Program-made: the position numbers and the translations under genes
The notes under the pieces: generated by a model
Database searches by the model: none
What the model was told of the DNA's origin: nothing
Seen by the model: only the letters and a program-made list of their open reading frames with translations
NCBI RefSeq assembly: GCF_003991205.1
Contig: NZ_RXOZ01000022.1
Coordinates: 310,001 to 374,000, forward strand
Length of the DNA stretch: 64,000 bases
Direction of reading: 5' to 3'
From: Georgenia sp. SYP-B2076
Lineage (GTDB): Bacteria > Actinomycetota > Actinomycetes > Actinomycetales > Actinomycetaceae
In this document: piece by piece, positions 43,016-51,719 of the stretch
Layout: each line of letters starts with the position of its first letter
Numbering within the stretch: position 1 is the first letter of the stretch

Positions 43016-43866
43016 TCGTCCGTGTCCTGGGGATCGATCGGGGCGTGGTGGTCGAGGGCGACCACGCCACGCTTCCAGTAGCCGTCCACCTTGACGTTCC
43101 CGGCCGCGAAGGACGACTCGCCGCGCAGCCACCGGCGCAGCGGCACGAGGGAGGTCGCCTCCCCCGCGAACCAGGCGTACCCGGTGCCGTCGCGCGGCAC
43201 CAGCTCCTGCGCGGCCTCGGCGAGGAGCGTCGTGGTGCCGGGCTCACGCCCGTCGCGGTAGAGGTGGTGCACCGTGTGCTCGGGGCGGACGGCGGCGGCG
43301 AGGTAGCCCTCGTCCGCGCGGTCGGAGAGCTCGACGAGCACGTCCGCCGGCGTGCCGACGGGCACCCGCTCGAGCCAGCGCGCCAGCGCGGGCAGGGCGG
43401 TCTCGTCGCCCCCGAGCAGCAGGTGGTCCGCGCCTAGGGGCACGAGCTGGGAGGCGCGCGGGCCCGCGATGGCGACGGCGTCGCCCGGCGCCGCCTGCGC
43501 CGCCCAGGCGGAGACCGGGCCCGCGTGGTCGTGGAGGACGACGTCGATGTCGATCTCCCCCGGCCGCACGGCGCGGGGCGTGTAGTCGCGGACGACCGGG
43601 GCGCCGGCGGGCCGCTCCATGCCCTGGGGACCGACCCGGGGCACGTGGAGCTCACCCGTGGCCGGGTCGGGCACGAACAGCTTGACGTGGTCGGCGGGGC
43701 CGTCGGCCACGAAGCCGCCCAGCTCCTCCCCGCCGAGGGTGAGCCGGAGCATCCGCGGGCTCAGGGCCTCCCGGCGCAGCACCGTGAGCCGGCGCGCCGC
43801 CAGCGAGTGGCGCACACGTTCGCGGGCGAGGACGGGAGCGGGGGCCGCGGCGAGGTTCTCAGGCAT
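43012..43866 (-). CDS. Siderophore-interacting protein (ferric-siderophore reductase)
   Basis: The 284-residue protein has the FAD-binding beta-barrel of the SIP/ViuB family with the flavin motif RDYTPR and the NAD(P)H-binding C-terminal domain ending in the typical GYWKRG segment. It should reduce ferric siderophores in the cytosol to release iron. GGDETALPALARWLE and YAWFAGEAT are family landmarks. The start has TAGGGT ending 6 nt upstream and no ribosome-binding site. No iron-box (DmdR/IdeR-like) palindrome was recognised next to it, so iron control is not shown by the sequence. Confidence 0.9.
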   Translation of the reverse strand: MPENLAAAPAPVLARERVRHSLAARRLTVLRREALSPRMLRLTLGGEELGGFVADGPADHVKLFVPDPATGELHVPRVGPQGMERPAGAPVVRDYTPRAVRPGEIDIDVVLHDHAGPVSAWAAQAAPGDAVAIAGPRASQLVPLGADHLLLGGDETALPALARWLERVPVGTPADVLVELSDRADEGYLAAAVRPEHTVHHLYRDGREPGTTTLLAEAAQELVPRDGTGYAWFAGEATSLVPLRRWLRGESSFAAGNVKVDGYWKRGVVALDHHAPIDPQDTDD

Positions 43867-43878
43867 GGCCGAACCCTA
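43867..43878 (-). promoter_or_regulatory. Leaderless-type -10 element for the siderophore reductase gene
   Basis: TAGGGT (complement of 43873-43878) ends 6 nt before the ATG. The rest of the divergent spacer up to 44046 shows no gene. Confidence 0.5.
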
Positions 43879-44046
43879 GCCCGCCGCCGTGCGGTCACGC
43901 CCACGCGCCCATCACGGCCGGACGGCCGCCGCACGGTGCCGCGCGGACCGCCGGCAGCTCCCGGGCGCTGCGCGCCGCAGCCCGCCGAGGCAGGATGGAC
44001 CCGACCGTCGCGGGCCGGAGGGACCGGCCCGCAGGAGAGGAGCATC

Positions 44047-44478
44047 ATGCCGACACCACTCGTGAGCAAGGGCACCACCACCTGGAACGGCGACCTGTTC
44101 TCCGGCTCGGGCAGCACGTCGCTGGACAGCTCGGGCCTGGGGACGTTCGAGGTCGACTGGAAGGCCCGCACCGAGGAGCACGGCGCGAAGACGTCGCCTG
44201 AGGAGCTCATCGCCGCCGCGCACGCGACCTGCTACGCGATGCAGTTCTCCAACGAGCTCAAGGAGAACGGCACGTCCCCCACCCGGCTGCGCACCGCCGC
44301 GGAGGTCACGTTCGCCGTCGGCTCGGGCATCACCGGCATCCACCTGACCGTCGAGGGCCAGGTCGAGGGCATCTCCGCGGAGGACTTCCAGCGCATCGCC
44401 GGCTCCGCGAAGGAGAACTGCCCGGTGAGCCAGGCCCTCAAGGGCACGGACATCACCCTCACCGCCACCCTCGCCTGA
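44047..44478 (+). CDS. OsmC-family peroxiredoxin
   Basis: This 143-residue cytosolic thiol peroxidase has both redox cysteines expected for the family: Cys62 in AAAHATCYAM and Cys125 in AKENCPVSQAL. The N-terminus TTWNGDLFSGSG and the TSPEELIAAAHA segment are typical of OsmC rather than Ohr. It should reduce organic hydroperoxides. AGGAGAGGAG lies just upstream of the ATG. It contrasts with the cysteine-free OsmC-type protein at 15157-15669. Confidence 0.92.
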   Translation: MPTPLVSKGTTTWNGDLFSGSGSTSLDSSGLGTFEVDWKARTEEHGAKTSPEELIAAAHATCYAMQFSNELKENGTSPTRLRTAAEVTFAVGSGITGIHLTVEGQVEGISAEDFQRIAGSAKENCPVSQALKGTDITLTATLA

Positions 44479-44535
44479 CCGGCGCGCCACCTCGGGCAGG
44501 GGTGGCGCCGGCACGGTGTGCGCGTCCAGCACGGC

Positions 44536-44574
44536 ACGAGGCCCGCCACCCCCGAAAGGGGTGACGGGCCTCGT
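44536..44574. terminator. 17-bp hairpin between the OsmC gene and rpsA
   Basis: The arms at 44536-44552 and 44558-44574 pair with one mismatch around CGAAA. It separates two convergent genes and can serve both. Confidence 0.7.
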
Positions 44575-44600
44575 CCGTGGTCAGCGGGTCATCCGACCCG

Positions 44601-44634
44601 CCGGGCCGTCAGGCCCGGTGAGCCCTGGGGCTCA
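44601..44634 (-). terminator. Double hairpin at the rpsA 3' end
   Basis: Two perfect 7-bp stem-loops follow each other: CCGGGCC/GGCCCGG (44601-44618, loop GTCA) and TGAGCCC/GGGCTCA (44619-44634, loop of 2 nt). The second includes the rpsA stop codon itself. Confidence 0.55.
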
Positions 44635-46107
44635 GTGACCGGTGAGCTTCTCGCGCAGCGCGGCCAGGGCCTCGTCGGAGGCCAGGGTGCCGTGCGCCTC
44701 GACCGGGGCCGAGGTGTAGGACGTCGGGCCGGCGGTGCCGGCGCCCGGGGTGCCGACCTCGGCGGCCTCGGTGTCGGCGTCGATCGCCGCGGCGACCTGC
44801 TTCTTGTGCGCCTCCCAGCGGGCCTGGGCCTGGGCGTACTGGTTCTCCCACGCCTCGCGCTGGGTGTCGTAGCCCTCGAGCCACTCGTTGGTCTCCGGGT
44901 CGAAGCCCTCGGGGTACTTGTACTGGCCGGCCTCGTCGTACTCCGCCGCCATGCCGTACATCGAGGGGTCGAAGTCCTCGCTGTTGGGGTCGACGCCCTC
45001 GTTGGCCTGCTTGAGGGACAGCGAGATCCGGCGACGCTCGAGGTCGATGTCGATGACCTTGACGAAGAGCTCGTCGCCGACCTTCGCGACCTGCTCGGGC
45101 AGCTCGACGTGGCGCTGGGCCAGCTCGGAGATGTGGACGAGGCCCTCGATGCCGTCCTCGACCCGCACGAACGCACCGAACGGGACGAGCTTGGTGACCT
45201 TACCGGGCACGACCTGGCCGATGGCGTGGGTGCGTGCGAAGGCCTGCCACGGGTCCTCCTGCGTCGCCTTGAGGGACAGCGAGACGCGCTCGCGGTCCAT
45301 GTCGACGTCGAGGACCTCGACGGTGACCTCCTGGCCGACCTCCACGATCTCGCTCGGGTGGTCGATGTGCTTCCAGGACAGCTCGGAGACGTGGACGAGA
45401 CCGTCGACGCCGCCGAGGTCCACGAACGCACCGAAGTTGACGATCGAGGAGACGACGCCCGTGCGGACCTGGCCCTTCTGCAGGGTCTGCAGGAAGTGCG
45501 AGCGCACCTCGGACTGGGTCTGCTCCAGCCATGCGCGGCGGGAGAGCACGACGTTGTTGCGGTTCTTGTCCAGCTCGATGATCTTGGCCTCGAGCTCCTT
45601 GCCCACGTAGGGCTGGAGGTCGCGCACGCGGCGCATCTCGACCAGGGAGGCGGGCAGGAAGCCACGGAGGCCGATGTCGAGGATCAGGCCGCCCTTGACG
45701 ACCTCGATGACGGTGCCGGTGACGACGCCGTCCTCTTCCTTGATCTTCTCGATGGTGCTCCACGCCCGCTCGTACTGCGCGCGCTTCTTCGACAGGAGCA
45801 GGCGGCCCTCCTTGTCTTCCTTCTGGAGGACCAGCGCCTCGATCTGGTCGCCGACGGAGACAACCTCGTCGGGGTTGACGTCGTGCTTGATCGAGAGCTC
45901 GCGGGAGAGGATGACGCCCTCGGTCTTGTAACCGATGTCGAGGAGGACCTCGTCCCGGTCGACCTTGACGATGGTGCCCTCGACGATGTCCCCGTCGTTG
46001 AAGTACTTGATGGTCGCGTCGATAGCGGCGAGGAAGTCTTCCTCAGAGCCGATGTCGTTGATCGCGACCTGGGGGTACGTCGGCTGCGTGGGCGTAGTGG
46101 TGGTCAT
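44632..46107 (-). CDS. rpsA: 30S ribosomal protein S1
   Basis: The 491-residue protein has four S1 RNA-binding domains: GDIVEGTIVKVDRDEVLLDIG (from about residue 38), GVVTGTVIEVVKGGLILDIG, GQVRTGVVSSIVNFGAFVDLG and GQVVPGKVTKLVPFGAFVRV; each positions are in order through residue about 360. The C-terminal 130 residues are acidic and helical, as in other actinobacterial S1 proteins. It binds mRNA at the ribosome. The start at 46107 (MTTTTPTQP) is a standard S1 N-terminus. It has a leader of about 90 nt. In a genome rich in leaderless mRNAs, S1 would matter mainly for leadered ones. Confidence 0.97.
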   Translation of the reverse strand: MTTTTPTQPTYPQVAINDIGSEEDFLAAIDATIKYFNDGDIVEGTIVKVDRDEVLLDIGYKTEGVILSRELSIKHDVNPDEVVSVGDQIEALVLQKEDKEGRLLLSKKRAQYERAWSTIEKIKEEDGVVTGTVIEVVKGGLILDIGLRGFLPASLVEMRRVRDLQPYVGKELEAKIIELDKNRNNVVLSRRAWLEQTQSEVRSHFLQTLQKGQVRTGVVSSIVNFGAFVDLGGVDGLVHVSELSWKHIDHPSEIVEVGQEVTVEVLDVDMDRERVSLSLKATQEDPWQAFARTHAIGQVVPGKVTKLVPFGAFVRVEDGIEGLVHISELAQRHVELPEQVAKVGDELFVKVIDIDLERRRISLSLKQANEGVDPNSEDFDPSMYGMAAEYDEAGQYKYPEGFDPETNEWLEGYDTQREAWENQYAQAQARWEAHKKQVAAAIDADTEAAEVGTPGAGTAGPTSYTSAPVEAHGTLASDEALAALREKLTGH

Positions 46108-46204
46108 TGAGCTGTGGACTCCGATGCGGACAGGAATAGTTGTGGACAGAGGTGAGTGCTGCTGATCGTTCAAATGGCGTGAATGCATACGTACGCCAGA
46201 GGTG

Positions 46205-46234
46205 ATCCTACCGGCGCCGACGGAGACCGGGCAA
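46205..46234 (-). promoter_or_regulatory. rpsA promoter candidate
   Basis: TTGCCC (complement of 46229-46234) and TAGGAT (complement of 46205-46210) are separated by 18 nt and resemble the actinobacterial housekeeping consensus. The leader 46108-46198 is comparatively AT-rich and unstructured to the eye. No other gene lies between rpsA and the TetR gene. Confidence 0.5.
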
Positions 46235-46382
46235 CCATGCGCCGGCCCTGGCGGCGCATCCGCCGGTGACGACGGCGCGGCCGCGCGGGCGGCGCCGGCG
46301 CACGTGGGACCGACGCCACAGGGAGGCAGGTAGGTGCCGTGGCACATATCGGCCAGCGTCATTTCGGACGAACGACGCGATC

Positions 46383-46982
46383 ATGAGTTGTATGACGCAC
46401 TCACACGACGGCGACCCCGGGGCCCGCCGCGACCCGCGGGCCCGCCGCACGATCGCCGCCCTGCAGCACGCGCTGTGCGAGATCGCCGACGGGACGCCCA
46501 CCGCCGACATCGACATCACCGCCCTGTGCCGCGCCGCCGGCGTGCACCGCACCACGTTCTACAAGCACTTCGACACCGTCTCCGAGCTCGCCGGGTCCCT
46601 GCTGACCGAGCTCCTCGACCGCGTCGACGGCCCCTCCGGCCGTGCCCGGCACAGCTTCTCGAGCTGGCTCGTGGCCGTGCTGGAGCAGGTCGCCGACGAC
46701 CGGGAGGTCTACCGGCACTTCCTGTGCACCGACGGCGACCCGGTGCTGATGCGCGGCCTGTGCGACCGGCTCACTCTGTGCACCGAGCGGGCGCTGGCCT
46801 CCGCCACGGCCCGCGGGGACCGGCCCGGGATGGACGACAGGGCCCTCGCGCTCACCCTCGGGTTCGGTGCCTACGGGCTCATCGAGGCCGTCATCGCCGA
46901 CCGGGAGCTCGACATCGCGTGCACCGTCGACCGCTTCGTCGACATGCTGCCCGAACCGCTGCAGCCGTCCCTCGCCGCGTAG
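46383..46982 (+). CDS. TetR-family transcriptional regulator
   Basis: The 199-residue protein has an N-terminal TetR helix-turn-helix (about residues 20-65, with DIDITALCRAAGVHRTTFYKHFDTVSEL) and a C-terminal ligand domain of the TetR_C_33-like type (LEQVADDREVYRHFL). Ligand and targets are unknown. The start is uncertain: ATG at 46383 or 46392; neither has a good Shine-Dalgarno sequence. It is divergent from rpsA and followed by the SRAP gene after 142 nt, which contains GC-rich short repeats but no gene. Confidence 0.8.
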   Translation: MSCMTHSHDGDPGARRDPRARRTIAALQHALCEIADGTPTADIDITALCRAAGVHRTTFYKHFDTVSELAGSLLTELLDRVDGPSGRARHSFSSWLVAVLEQVADDREVYRHFLCTDGDPVLMRGLCDRLTLCTERALASATARGDRPGMDDRALALTLGFGAYGLIEAVIADRELDIACTVDRFVDMLPEPLQPSLAA

Positions 46983-47112
46983 GTCCGCCCGCCGACGGCG
47001 CCCCCGGCGGCGACGGACCGCGGCGACGGCGGACCGCGGCGCCCGGCACCGTGCTCGGCGGCGGTGGAGCGCGGCGCGGCCGGGGCTCCCCGCCCAGCGC
47101 CCGGCGATCCCG

Positions 47113-47124
47113 CACACTTGAGGC
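47113..47124 (+). promoter_or_regulatory. Possible leaderless-type -10 element for the SRAP gene
   Basis: CACACT (47113-47118) ends 6 nt before the ATG at 47125. The match to TAnnnT is weaker than for the other cases. Confidence 0.35.
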
Positions 47125-47835
47125 ATGTGTGGTCGCTACGCCAACGCCCGTCGGGACACCGACCTGGCCGCGGCCTTCCGGGTCGACGACATCGTCGGCG
47201 ACGACCTCGGACCGTCCTGGAACGTCGCCCCGATGCAGGACGTCCGTGCCGTCCTCGAGCGCTCGCCGCGTGGCGAGCCCGACGGGGCCGCCACCCGCCA
47301 GCTCCGCACGACCCGGTGGGGGCTGGTGCCGTCCTGGTCGCGGGACCCCAGGACCGGCGCCCGCCTGATCAACGCGCGCTCCGAGACCATCACCGAGAAG
47401 CCGTCGTTCAAGGCGGCCGCGCTCCGGCGTCGCTGCCTCGTCCCCGCCGACGGCTACTACGAGTGGCAGAAGCTCGAGGACGGGCAGAAGCAGCCCTACT
47501 TCCTCCACGGCGACGCGCCGCTGGCCTTCGCGGGCCTGTACGAGCTGTGGCCGGACCCGACGCTGCCGGACGACCACCCGGGCAGGTGGCTGTGGACCAA
47601 CACGATCCTGACCACCACGGCCACCGACGCGCTCGGGCACATCCACGACCGCACGCCCGTGATCGTCCCGCCCGACCTCGTCGACGACTGGCTCGACCCC
47701 GCCACCACCGACGCGGCCGACGTGCGGGCGATGATCGACGCCATGCCCTCCCCCACGCTCACCCCGCGGCGGGTGGGCAAGGCCGTCGGCAACGTCCGCA
47801 ACGACGGTCCCGAGCTGGTCGAGGAGGCCCGGTGA
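47125..47835 (+). CDS. SOS response-associated peptidase family protein (HMCES/YedK type)
   Basis: This 236-residue SRAP-domain protein captures abasic sites in single-stranded DNA as a stable thiazolidine link through Cys2. The N-terminus MCGRY leaves Cys2 exposed after methionine removal. Other conserved blocks are RWGLVPSWSRD, LINARSET, RRRCLVPADGYYEWQ (with the active-site glutamate) and the histidine motif HDRTPVI. All key residues are present, so it should be active. It joins uvrA, uvrB, uvrC and polA as DNA-repair genes in this window. Confidence 0.93.
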   Translation: MCGRYANARRDTDLAAAFRVDDIVGDDLGPSWNVAPMQDVRAVLERSPRGEPDGAATRQLRTTRWGLVPSWSRDPRTGARLINARSETITEKPSFKAAALRRRCLVPADGYYEWQKLEDGQKQPYFLHGDAPLAFAGLYELWPDPTLPDDHPGRWLWTNTILTTTATDALGHIHDRTPVIVPPDLVDDWLDPATTDAADVRAMIDAMPSPTLTPRRVGKAVGNVRNDGPELVEEAR

Positions 47836-47877
47836 CGCCTCCGCCGGGCGCCCGCCCGGGTCACGCAGACCGGGCCC

Positions 47878-48744
47878 ATGCGCGACGATCCCGACGCTGA
47901 CCCGACGCCGGCACCCGCGGCGCCGCTCGGGCGCGCGGCGTACGAGAGCGTGGACGGCGAGGCGGCCGCCCGCGCGAACGCGGCCTGGTGGAGCGCCGGA
48001 GCGGGCGAGTACCTCGCCGAGCACGGCGACTTCCTCGGCGCGGCGGACTTCTGCTGGTGCCCGGAGGGCCTGCGCGAGGGCGACGCCCAGCTGCTCGGGC
48101 CGCTGGAGGAGCTGCGCGCCGCGCGCGTGCTCGAGGTGGGGTGCGGCGCGGCGCAGTGCTCGCGTTGGCTCGCGGCCCGCGGCGTGCCCGTGGTCGCCAC
48201 GGACGTCGCCGCCGGCATGCTCGCGCGTGCCGGCGAGCTCGACGCCGCCACCGGGGTCGCCGTGCCGGCCGTGCTCGCCGACGCCCGCGACCTGCCCTTC
48301 GCCGACGGCGCCTTCGACGTGGCGTTCACGGCCTTCGGCGCCATCCCGTTCGTCCCGGACGCCGCGCGCGTCCACGCCTCCGTGGCCCGGGTGCTCCGGC
48401 CGGGCGGGCGGTGGGTGTTCTCCGTGACGCACCCGATCCGGTGGGCGTTCCCCGACGACCCGGGCGCCGGCGGGCTGCGGGTCCACCGGTCCTACTTCGA
48501 CCGCACCCCGTACGTGGAGACCGACGGCGCGGGCGCCCCCCTCTATGCGGAGTACCACCGCACGCTGGGCGACCACGTCCGTGACGTCGTCGCCGCCGGC
48601 CTCGTCGTCGAGGACCTCGTCGAGCCCGAGTGGCCGGCCGGCAACGAGAACGTCTGGGGCGGCTGGGGGCCCGAGCGCGGCGCGCTTCTGCCGGGCACCG
48701 CGATCTTCGTGACCCGCAAGCCCGGCGGCGGGCAGGATCGATAG
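47878..48744 (+). CDS. Class I SAM-dependent methyltransferase
   Basis: The 288-residue protein has the Rossmann-type methyltransferase motif I VLEVGCGAAQCSRWLA (about residues 82-97), followed by VVATDVAAGMLARA, the post-motif ADARDLPFADGAFDVAF and VLRPGGRWVFSVTHP. The N-terminal 50 residues precede the fold and include YESVDGEAAARANAAWW, a segment common in a family of uncharacterised actinobacterial methyltransferases. The methyl acceptor is unknown. It is 42 nt downstream of the SRAP gene and may share its message. Confidence 0.85.
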   Translation: MRDDPDADPTPAPAAPLGRAAYESVDGEAAARANAAWWSAGAGEYLAEHGDFLGAADFCWCPEGLREGDAQLLGPLEELRAARVLEVGCGAAQCSRWLAARGVPVVATDVAAGMLARAGELDAATGVAVPAVLADARDLPFADGAFDVAFTAFGAIPFVPDAARVHASVARVLRPGGRWVFSVTHPIRWAFPDDPGAGGLRVHRSYFDRTPYVETDGAGAPLYAEYHRTLGDHVRDVVAAGLVVEDLVEPEWPAGNENVWGGWGPERGALLPGTAIFVTRKPGGGQDR

Positions 48745-48760
48745 GCCCGCGCCCGGACCG

Positions 48761-48795
48761 CGACGGCCGCGCCGGCGGTGCCGGCGCGGCCGTCG
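48761..48795. terminator. Bidirectional 16-bp hairpin
   Basis: The arms at 48761-48776 and 48780-48795 are exact reverse complements with loop GGT, between the convergent methyltransferase and TIM-barrel genes. Confidence 0.75.
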
Positions 48796-48824
48796 TCTCC
48801 CGGTCCCGAACGGGCCGGGGCGGG

Positions 48825-49685
48825 TCAGAACAGGTGCGAGTACCCGAGTGCGACGAGGTTCTCGTGCGACGTCGCGAGGCAGTCGAAGGGGTCCCGGCCG
48901 TACTGGTCGTCCTGCTCGATGAGGAGGTACTTCGCGCCGCTCTCGATCGCCTGGTCGATGACGCCCTTCCAGTCCAGGTTCCCCTCACCGACCTCCCCGA
49001 ACTGCACGACGCCCGTGAACGCCGCCATGAACGCCGGGTAGTCGCCCTTGCCCAGGGCCTCGAACGCCGCGGGGGGCATCTTCCCGATGCGGTAGTCCTT
49101 GAGGTGGACGAGGTCGACTAGGCCGGCGTACTCCTTCAGCACGGACTGCGGGTGCAGCCCGCCGCGCTGGACCCAGTGCACGTCGATCTCGAACCGCAGG
49201 TGCGGGGCGTTCTCGCGGATGAGGTCCAGGAGGTACCTGCCGTCGTACTTGGTGAACTCGATGTGGTGGTTGTGGTAGTAGAGCCCGATCCCGTGCTCGG
49301 CGAGCCGGACGGCGGTCTCGTCGGCCGTGCGGCAGAACTCGAGGACGGCGTCCAGGGAGGCCATGGCGTCGAACGGCAGCATGCCGATGCGGACGATGGT
49401 GGCGCCCAGGGTCTTGCAGTCCGCGACGACCTTGTCGAAGTCGGTCACGAGCGAGTCGTTGGCCCCGCCCGGCTTGGAGTCAAGGGTGGCCGAGAGCGAG
49501 GCGATCTCCATCCCGAGCTCGGTGCGGGCGCGGTTGATCTCGGCCACGTTCTCGGGGGTCATCGGGATCTGGGAGATCTCGACGGCGTTGAAGCCGAGCT
49601 CGCTGACCTTCTTGAGGGTCGCGAAGGCGCCGTCCTCCTCGATCTTCTTCTTCAGCATCATTGCCTGGACGCCGATCTTCGCCAT
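48825..49685 (-). CDS. Sugar phosphate isomerase/epimerase family TIM barrel (module enzyme 1)
   Basis: The 286-residue protein is a xylose-isomerase-like TIM barrel. Putative divalent-metal ligands appear in order: Glu in NAVEISQIP, Glu/Asp in RFEIDVHWV, His in LVHLKDYR and Glu in LLIEQDDQ; YYHNHHIEF adds two histidines. In levoglucosan and 3-keto-glycoside pathways such proteins catalyse beta-elimination or hydration of 3-keto sugars. It is last on the minus-strand arm of the sugar module, 114 nt after the Gfo/Idh/MocA gene, and has its own ribosome-binding site GAAGGAGC. Which step it performs cannot be read from sequence. Confidence 0.85.
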   Translation of the reverse strand: MAKIGVQAMMLKKKIEEDGAFATLKKVSELGFNAVEISQIPMTPENVAEINRARTELGMEIASLSATLDSKPGGANDSLVTDFDKVVADCKTLGATIVRIGMLPFDAMASLDAVLEFCRTADETAVRLAEHGIGLYYHNHHIEFTKYDGRYLLDLIRENAPHLRFEIDVHWVQRGGLHPQSVLKEYAGLVDLVHLKDYRIGKMPPAAFEALGKGDYPAFMAAFTGVVQFGEVGEGNLDWKGVIDQAIESGAKYLLIEQDDQYGRDPFDCLATSHENLVALGYSHLF

Positions 49686-49694
49686 GCCAGCTCC

Positions 49695-49728
49695 TTCGTG
49701 TTGGTGGTTGTTTCGTGTTGGTGGTTGT
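49695..49728 (-). repeat. Exact 17-nt tandem duplication in the leader of module enzyme 1
   Basis: Copies at 49695-49711 and 49712-49728 are identical. On the coding strand each reads ACAACCACCAACACGAA, an A/C-rich unstructured stretch directly upstream of the ribosome-binding site. Confidence 0.8.
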
Positions 49729-49799
49729 TCGTGCGGATGGTTCGTGGGACGCGCCGGGGCGCCCGGTGTTCGTGCCGGCCGGGCGTGCGTGCCGGCCGG

Positions 49800-50801
49800 T
49801 CAGACCTCGCGGATGAGGTCGCCGCTCTGCGCGTAGACCTCCTTGAGGATGCGCAACGACGCGGACGCCTCTCGCGGGCTGATCCAGAACGGCCCCTGGT
49901 CCGCCAGCCGGTCGTAGAAGTCACGGATGAGCAGCTCGTGGGAGACGCCCCAGTACGAGCGCCCCGCCGAGGGCGCGGCGCGCTCCGCCACCACCTCGGT
50001 GCGGCCGTCCGCGTACGTGACAGTCAGGTCCTTGCGCAGGAACATCGTGGCGTTCTCGGTGACGATCTCGAGCGTGACCGGGTCGTGCACGACGTTGCCG
50101 AGGGTGGCGTAGAAGACGCTGCGGGCCCCGCCCTCGTGCGTGAGGACCATCTCCGCGGTGTCCTCGACCTCGATCACGTCCGCGAACAGGTGGGTGGCCG
50201 CGTGCCCGCGCACCTCCGTGACGTCCCCCACGAGCCACTGGAGCAGGTCGAGCGTGTGGATCGCCTGGTTGATGAGCACGCCGCCGCCGCTGGTCTCCCA
50301 GCGTCCCCGCCATGGCTTGGCGCGGTAGTACTCGGCCGAGCGCTGCCACATCACCGTGGCGGAGGCGCCGAGGACCTCACCGAGCTCCCCGGAGTCCAGC
50401 AGCGCCCGCATCGCCTGCGACGTGGCGTTGTATCGGTTCTGGAAGCACACGGCGATCTTCGCCCGGCTGCTTTCGGCCGCCTCGACGAGGCGCTCCCCCT
50501 CCGCCCTGGTGTGCGCCAGCGGCTTCTCCATGATGACGTTCACCCCGGCCGCGAGGCAGTCGATGGCCACCTGGACGTGCTGGTGGTGCGGGGTGCAGAT
50601 GTGGACGACGTCGGGATGCATCTCCTCGAGGAGCTGCCGGTGGTCGGCGAAGCCCGGGACGTCGTTCGCGCTCGCCGCGGCGGAGAGCACGTCGGGGTCG
50701 GTGTCGCACACCGCCACCAGCTCGATGCCGGGGATGGCCGTGATGGCCTCCACGTGGATGGTCGAGACGTCGCCGCAGCCGATGATTGCCGCCGTTGGCA
50801 T
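49800..50801 (-). CDS. Gfo/Idh/MocA family oxidoreductase (module; possible 3-keto sugar reductase)
   Basis: The 333-residue protein has an N-terminal Rossmann domain (AAIIGCGDVSTIHVEAI, VCDTD), the catalytic-lysine motif MEKPLAHT, and the C-terminal substrate domain with GGGVLINQAIHTLDLLQWLVG, which holds the expected His and Asp. It is an NAD(P)-dependent sugar or inositol oxidoreductase. By analogy to the levoglucosan pathway, this shorter member could be the final 3-keto-D-glucose reductase (LgdC-like), while the plus-strand member would be the initial dehydrogenase. The assignment is inference. It lies 30 nt downstream of the next TIM-barrel gene. Confidence 0.85.
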   Translation of the reverse strand: MPTAAIIGCGDVSTIHVEAITAIPGIELVAVCDTDPDVLSAAASANDVPGFADHRQLLEEMHPDVVHICTPHHQHVQVAIDCLAAGVNVIMEKPLAHTRAEGERLVEAAESSRAKIAVCFQNRYNATSQAMRALLDSGELGEVLGASATVMWQRSAEYYRAKPWRGRWETSGGGVLINQAIHTLDLLQWLVGDVTEVRGHAATHLFADVIEVEDTAEMVLTHEGGARSVFYATLGNVVHDPVTLEIVTENATMFLRKDLTVTYADGRTEVVAERAAPSAGRSYWGVSHELLIRDFYDRLADQGPFWISPREASASLRILKEVYAQSGDLIREV

Positions 50802-50831
50802 GGGTGCTCCTCTGGTTCAGGGGTCAGGGTC

Positions 50832-51719
50832 TTAGGTCAGGGCGAAGGCCCGCGTCGCCCACGCGTAGGCCTCCTTGAGGGAGTAGTAGGCCGAGTCGAT
50901 GCTCGTCCGGTCGATCTCGATCATGTAGTCACCGTCGTACCCGTCCGGCATGGCCGCGAGCACCGCGTCGAGGTCGACGACCCCGCGGCCGGGCTCCGCC
51001 CAGAGCCGGCCGGTCTCGACCGTCCTGCGGTAGCTCATGCGCCCCAGCCGGCCGGGCTCGAGGTGGTCGCCGAAGACGTCCTTGAGATGGATGCCGCCGA
51101 CGCGCCCGGCGTAGCGCCGCACCATCTGGGCCGGGTCCATCCCGGCCCACCGCAGGTGGCCGGTGTCCGGGCCGAATCCGATGACGTCCGCGCCGAGGGT
51201 GTCCAGCACCGTGGTGACCTCCTCCTCGGTCTCGAAGAGGCCACCCACCTGCGGGTGGAGCAGGGCCCGGAGCCCCTCCTCCTGCAGGGCCAGGCACAGG
51301 GCCCCCAGCCGGTCGACCGCGCCGGCGAGCCGGTCGTAGGAGAAGTCCGCCCCCACGGCCGGGCGGAGCTCCCGGGCCGGCACCATGGCGCCGGCGACCA
51401 TCGTGCGGTCGAGACCGAGGGCGACCTGCTCGGCGGCGAACCGCCTCGCGCGGTTGATCTCGCTCGCGAGGTCCACCGTCTCGTCGAACCGCGCGCTGAA
51501 CAGGCCGGGCGAGGGCGACAGCCCGTACAGGGAGATCCAGTGGTGGTAGTCCGTGGTGCTGACGTCCTCGGGCACGTCCGCCGTCACGGCGGTGAACCCG
51601 ATGTCCTGCAGGTCGGCGAACGCCTGCGCGAACACCGCCGGCGACCTGTCGACGCCGCGGTCCCGGTCCCAGTACAGGATCGGGTTCACGGCCACCCGGC
51701 AGGTGCGGCGCCCGCTCAT
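50832..51719 (-). CDS. Sugar phosphate isomerase/epimerase TIM barrel, IolE-like (module enzyme 2)
   Basis: The 295-residue protein is another xylose-isomerase-like TIM barrel. It resembles inosose dehydratase IolE in its opening AVNPILYWDRD and in GFTAVTADVPED, and has metal-ligand candidates in LLHPQVGGLFE, GFGPDTGHLRWAG, IHLKDVFGD and MIEIDRTSID. Dehydration of a 3-keto sugar is chemically close to IolE chemistry, so a lyase or hydratase role fits the module. The ATG overlaps the stop of the upstream TIM-barrel gene as ATGA, so the two are coupled. Confidence 0.84.
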   Translation of the reverse strand: MSGRRTCRVAVNPILYWDRDRGVDRSPAVFAQAFADLQDIGFTAVTADVPEDVSTTDYHHWISLYGLSPSPGLFSARFDETVDLASEINRARRFAAEQVALGLDRTMVAGAMVPARELRPAVGADFSYDRLAGAVDRLGALCLALQEEGLRALLHPQVGGLFETEEEVTTVLDTLGADVIGFGPDTGHLRWAGMDPAQMVRRYAGRVGGIHLKDVFGDHLEPGRLGRMSYRRTVETGRLWAEPGRGVVDLDAVLAAMPDGYDGDYMIEIDRTSIDSAYYSLKEAYAWATRAFALT

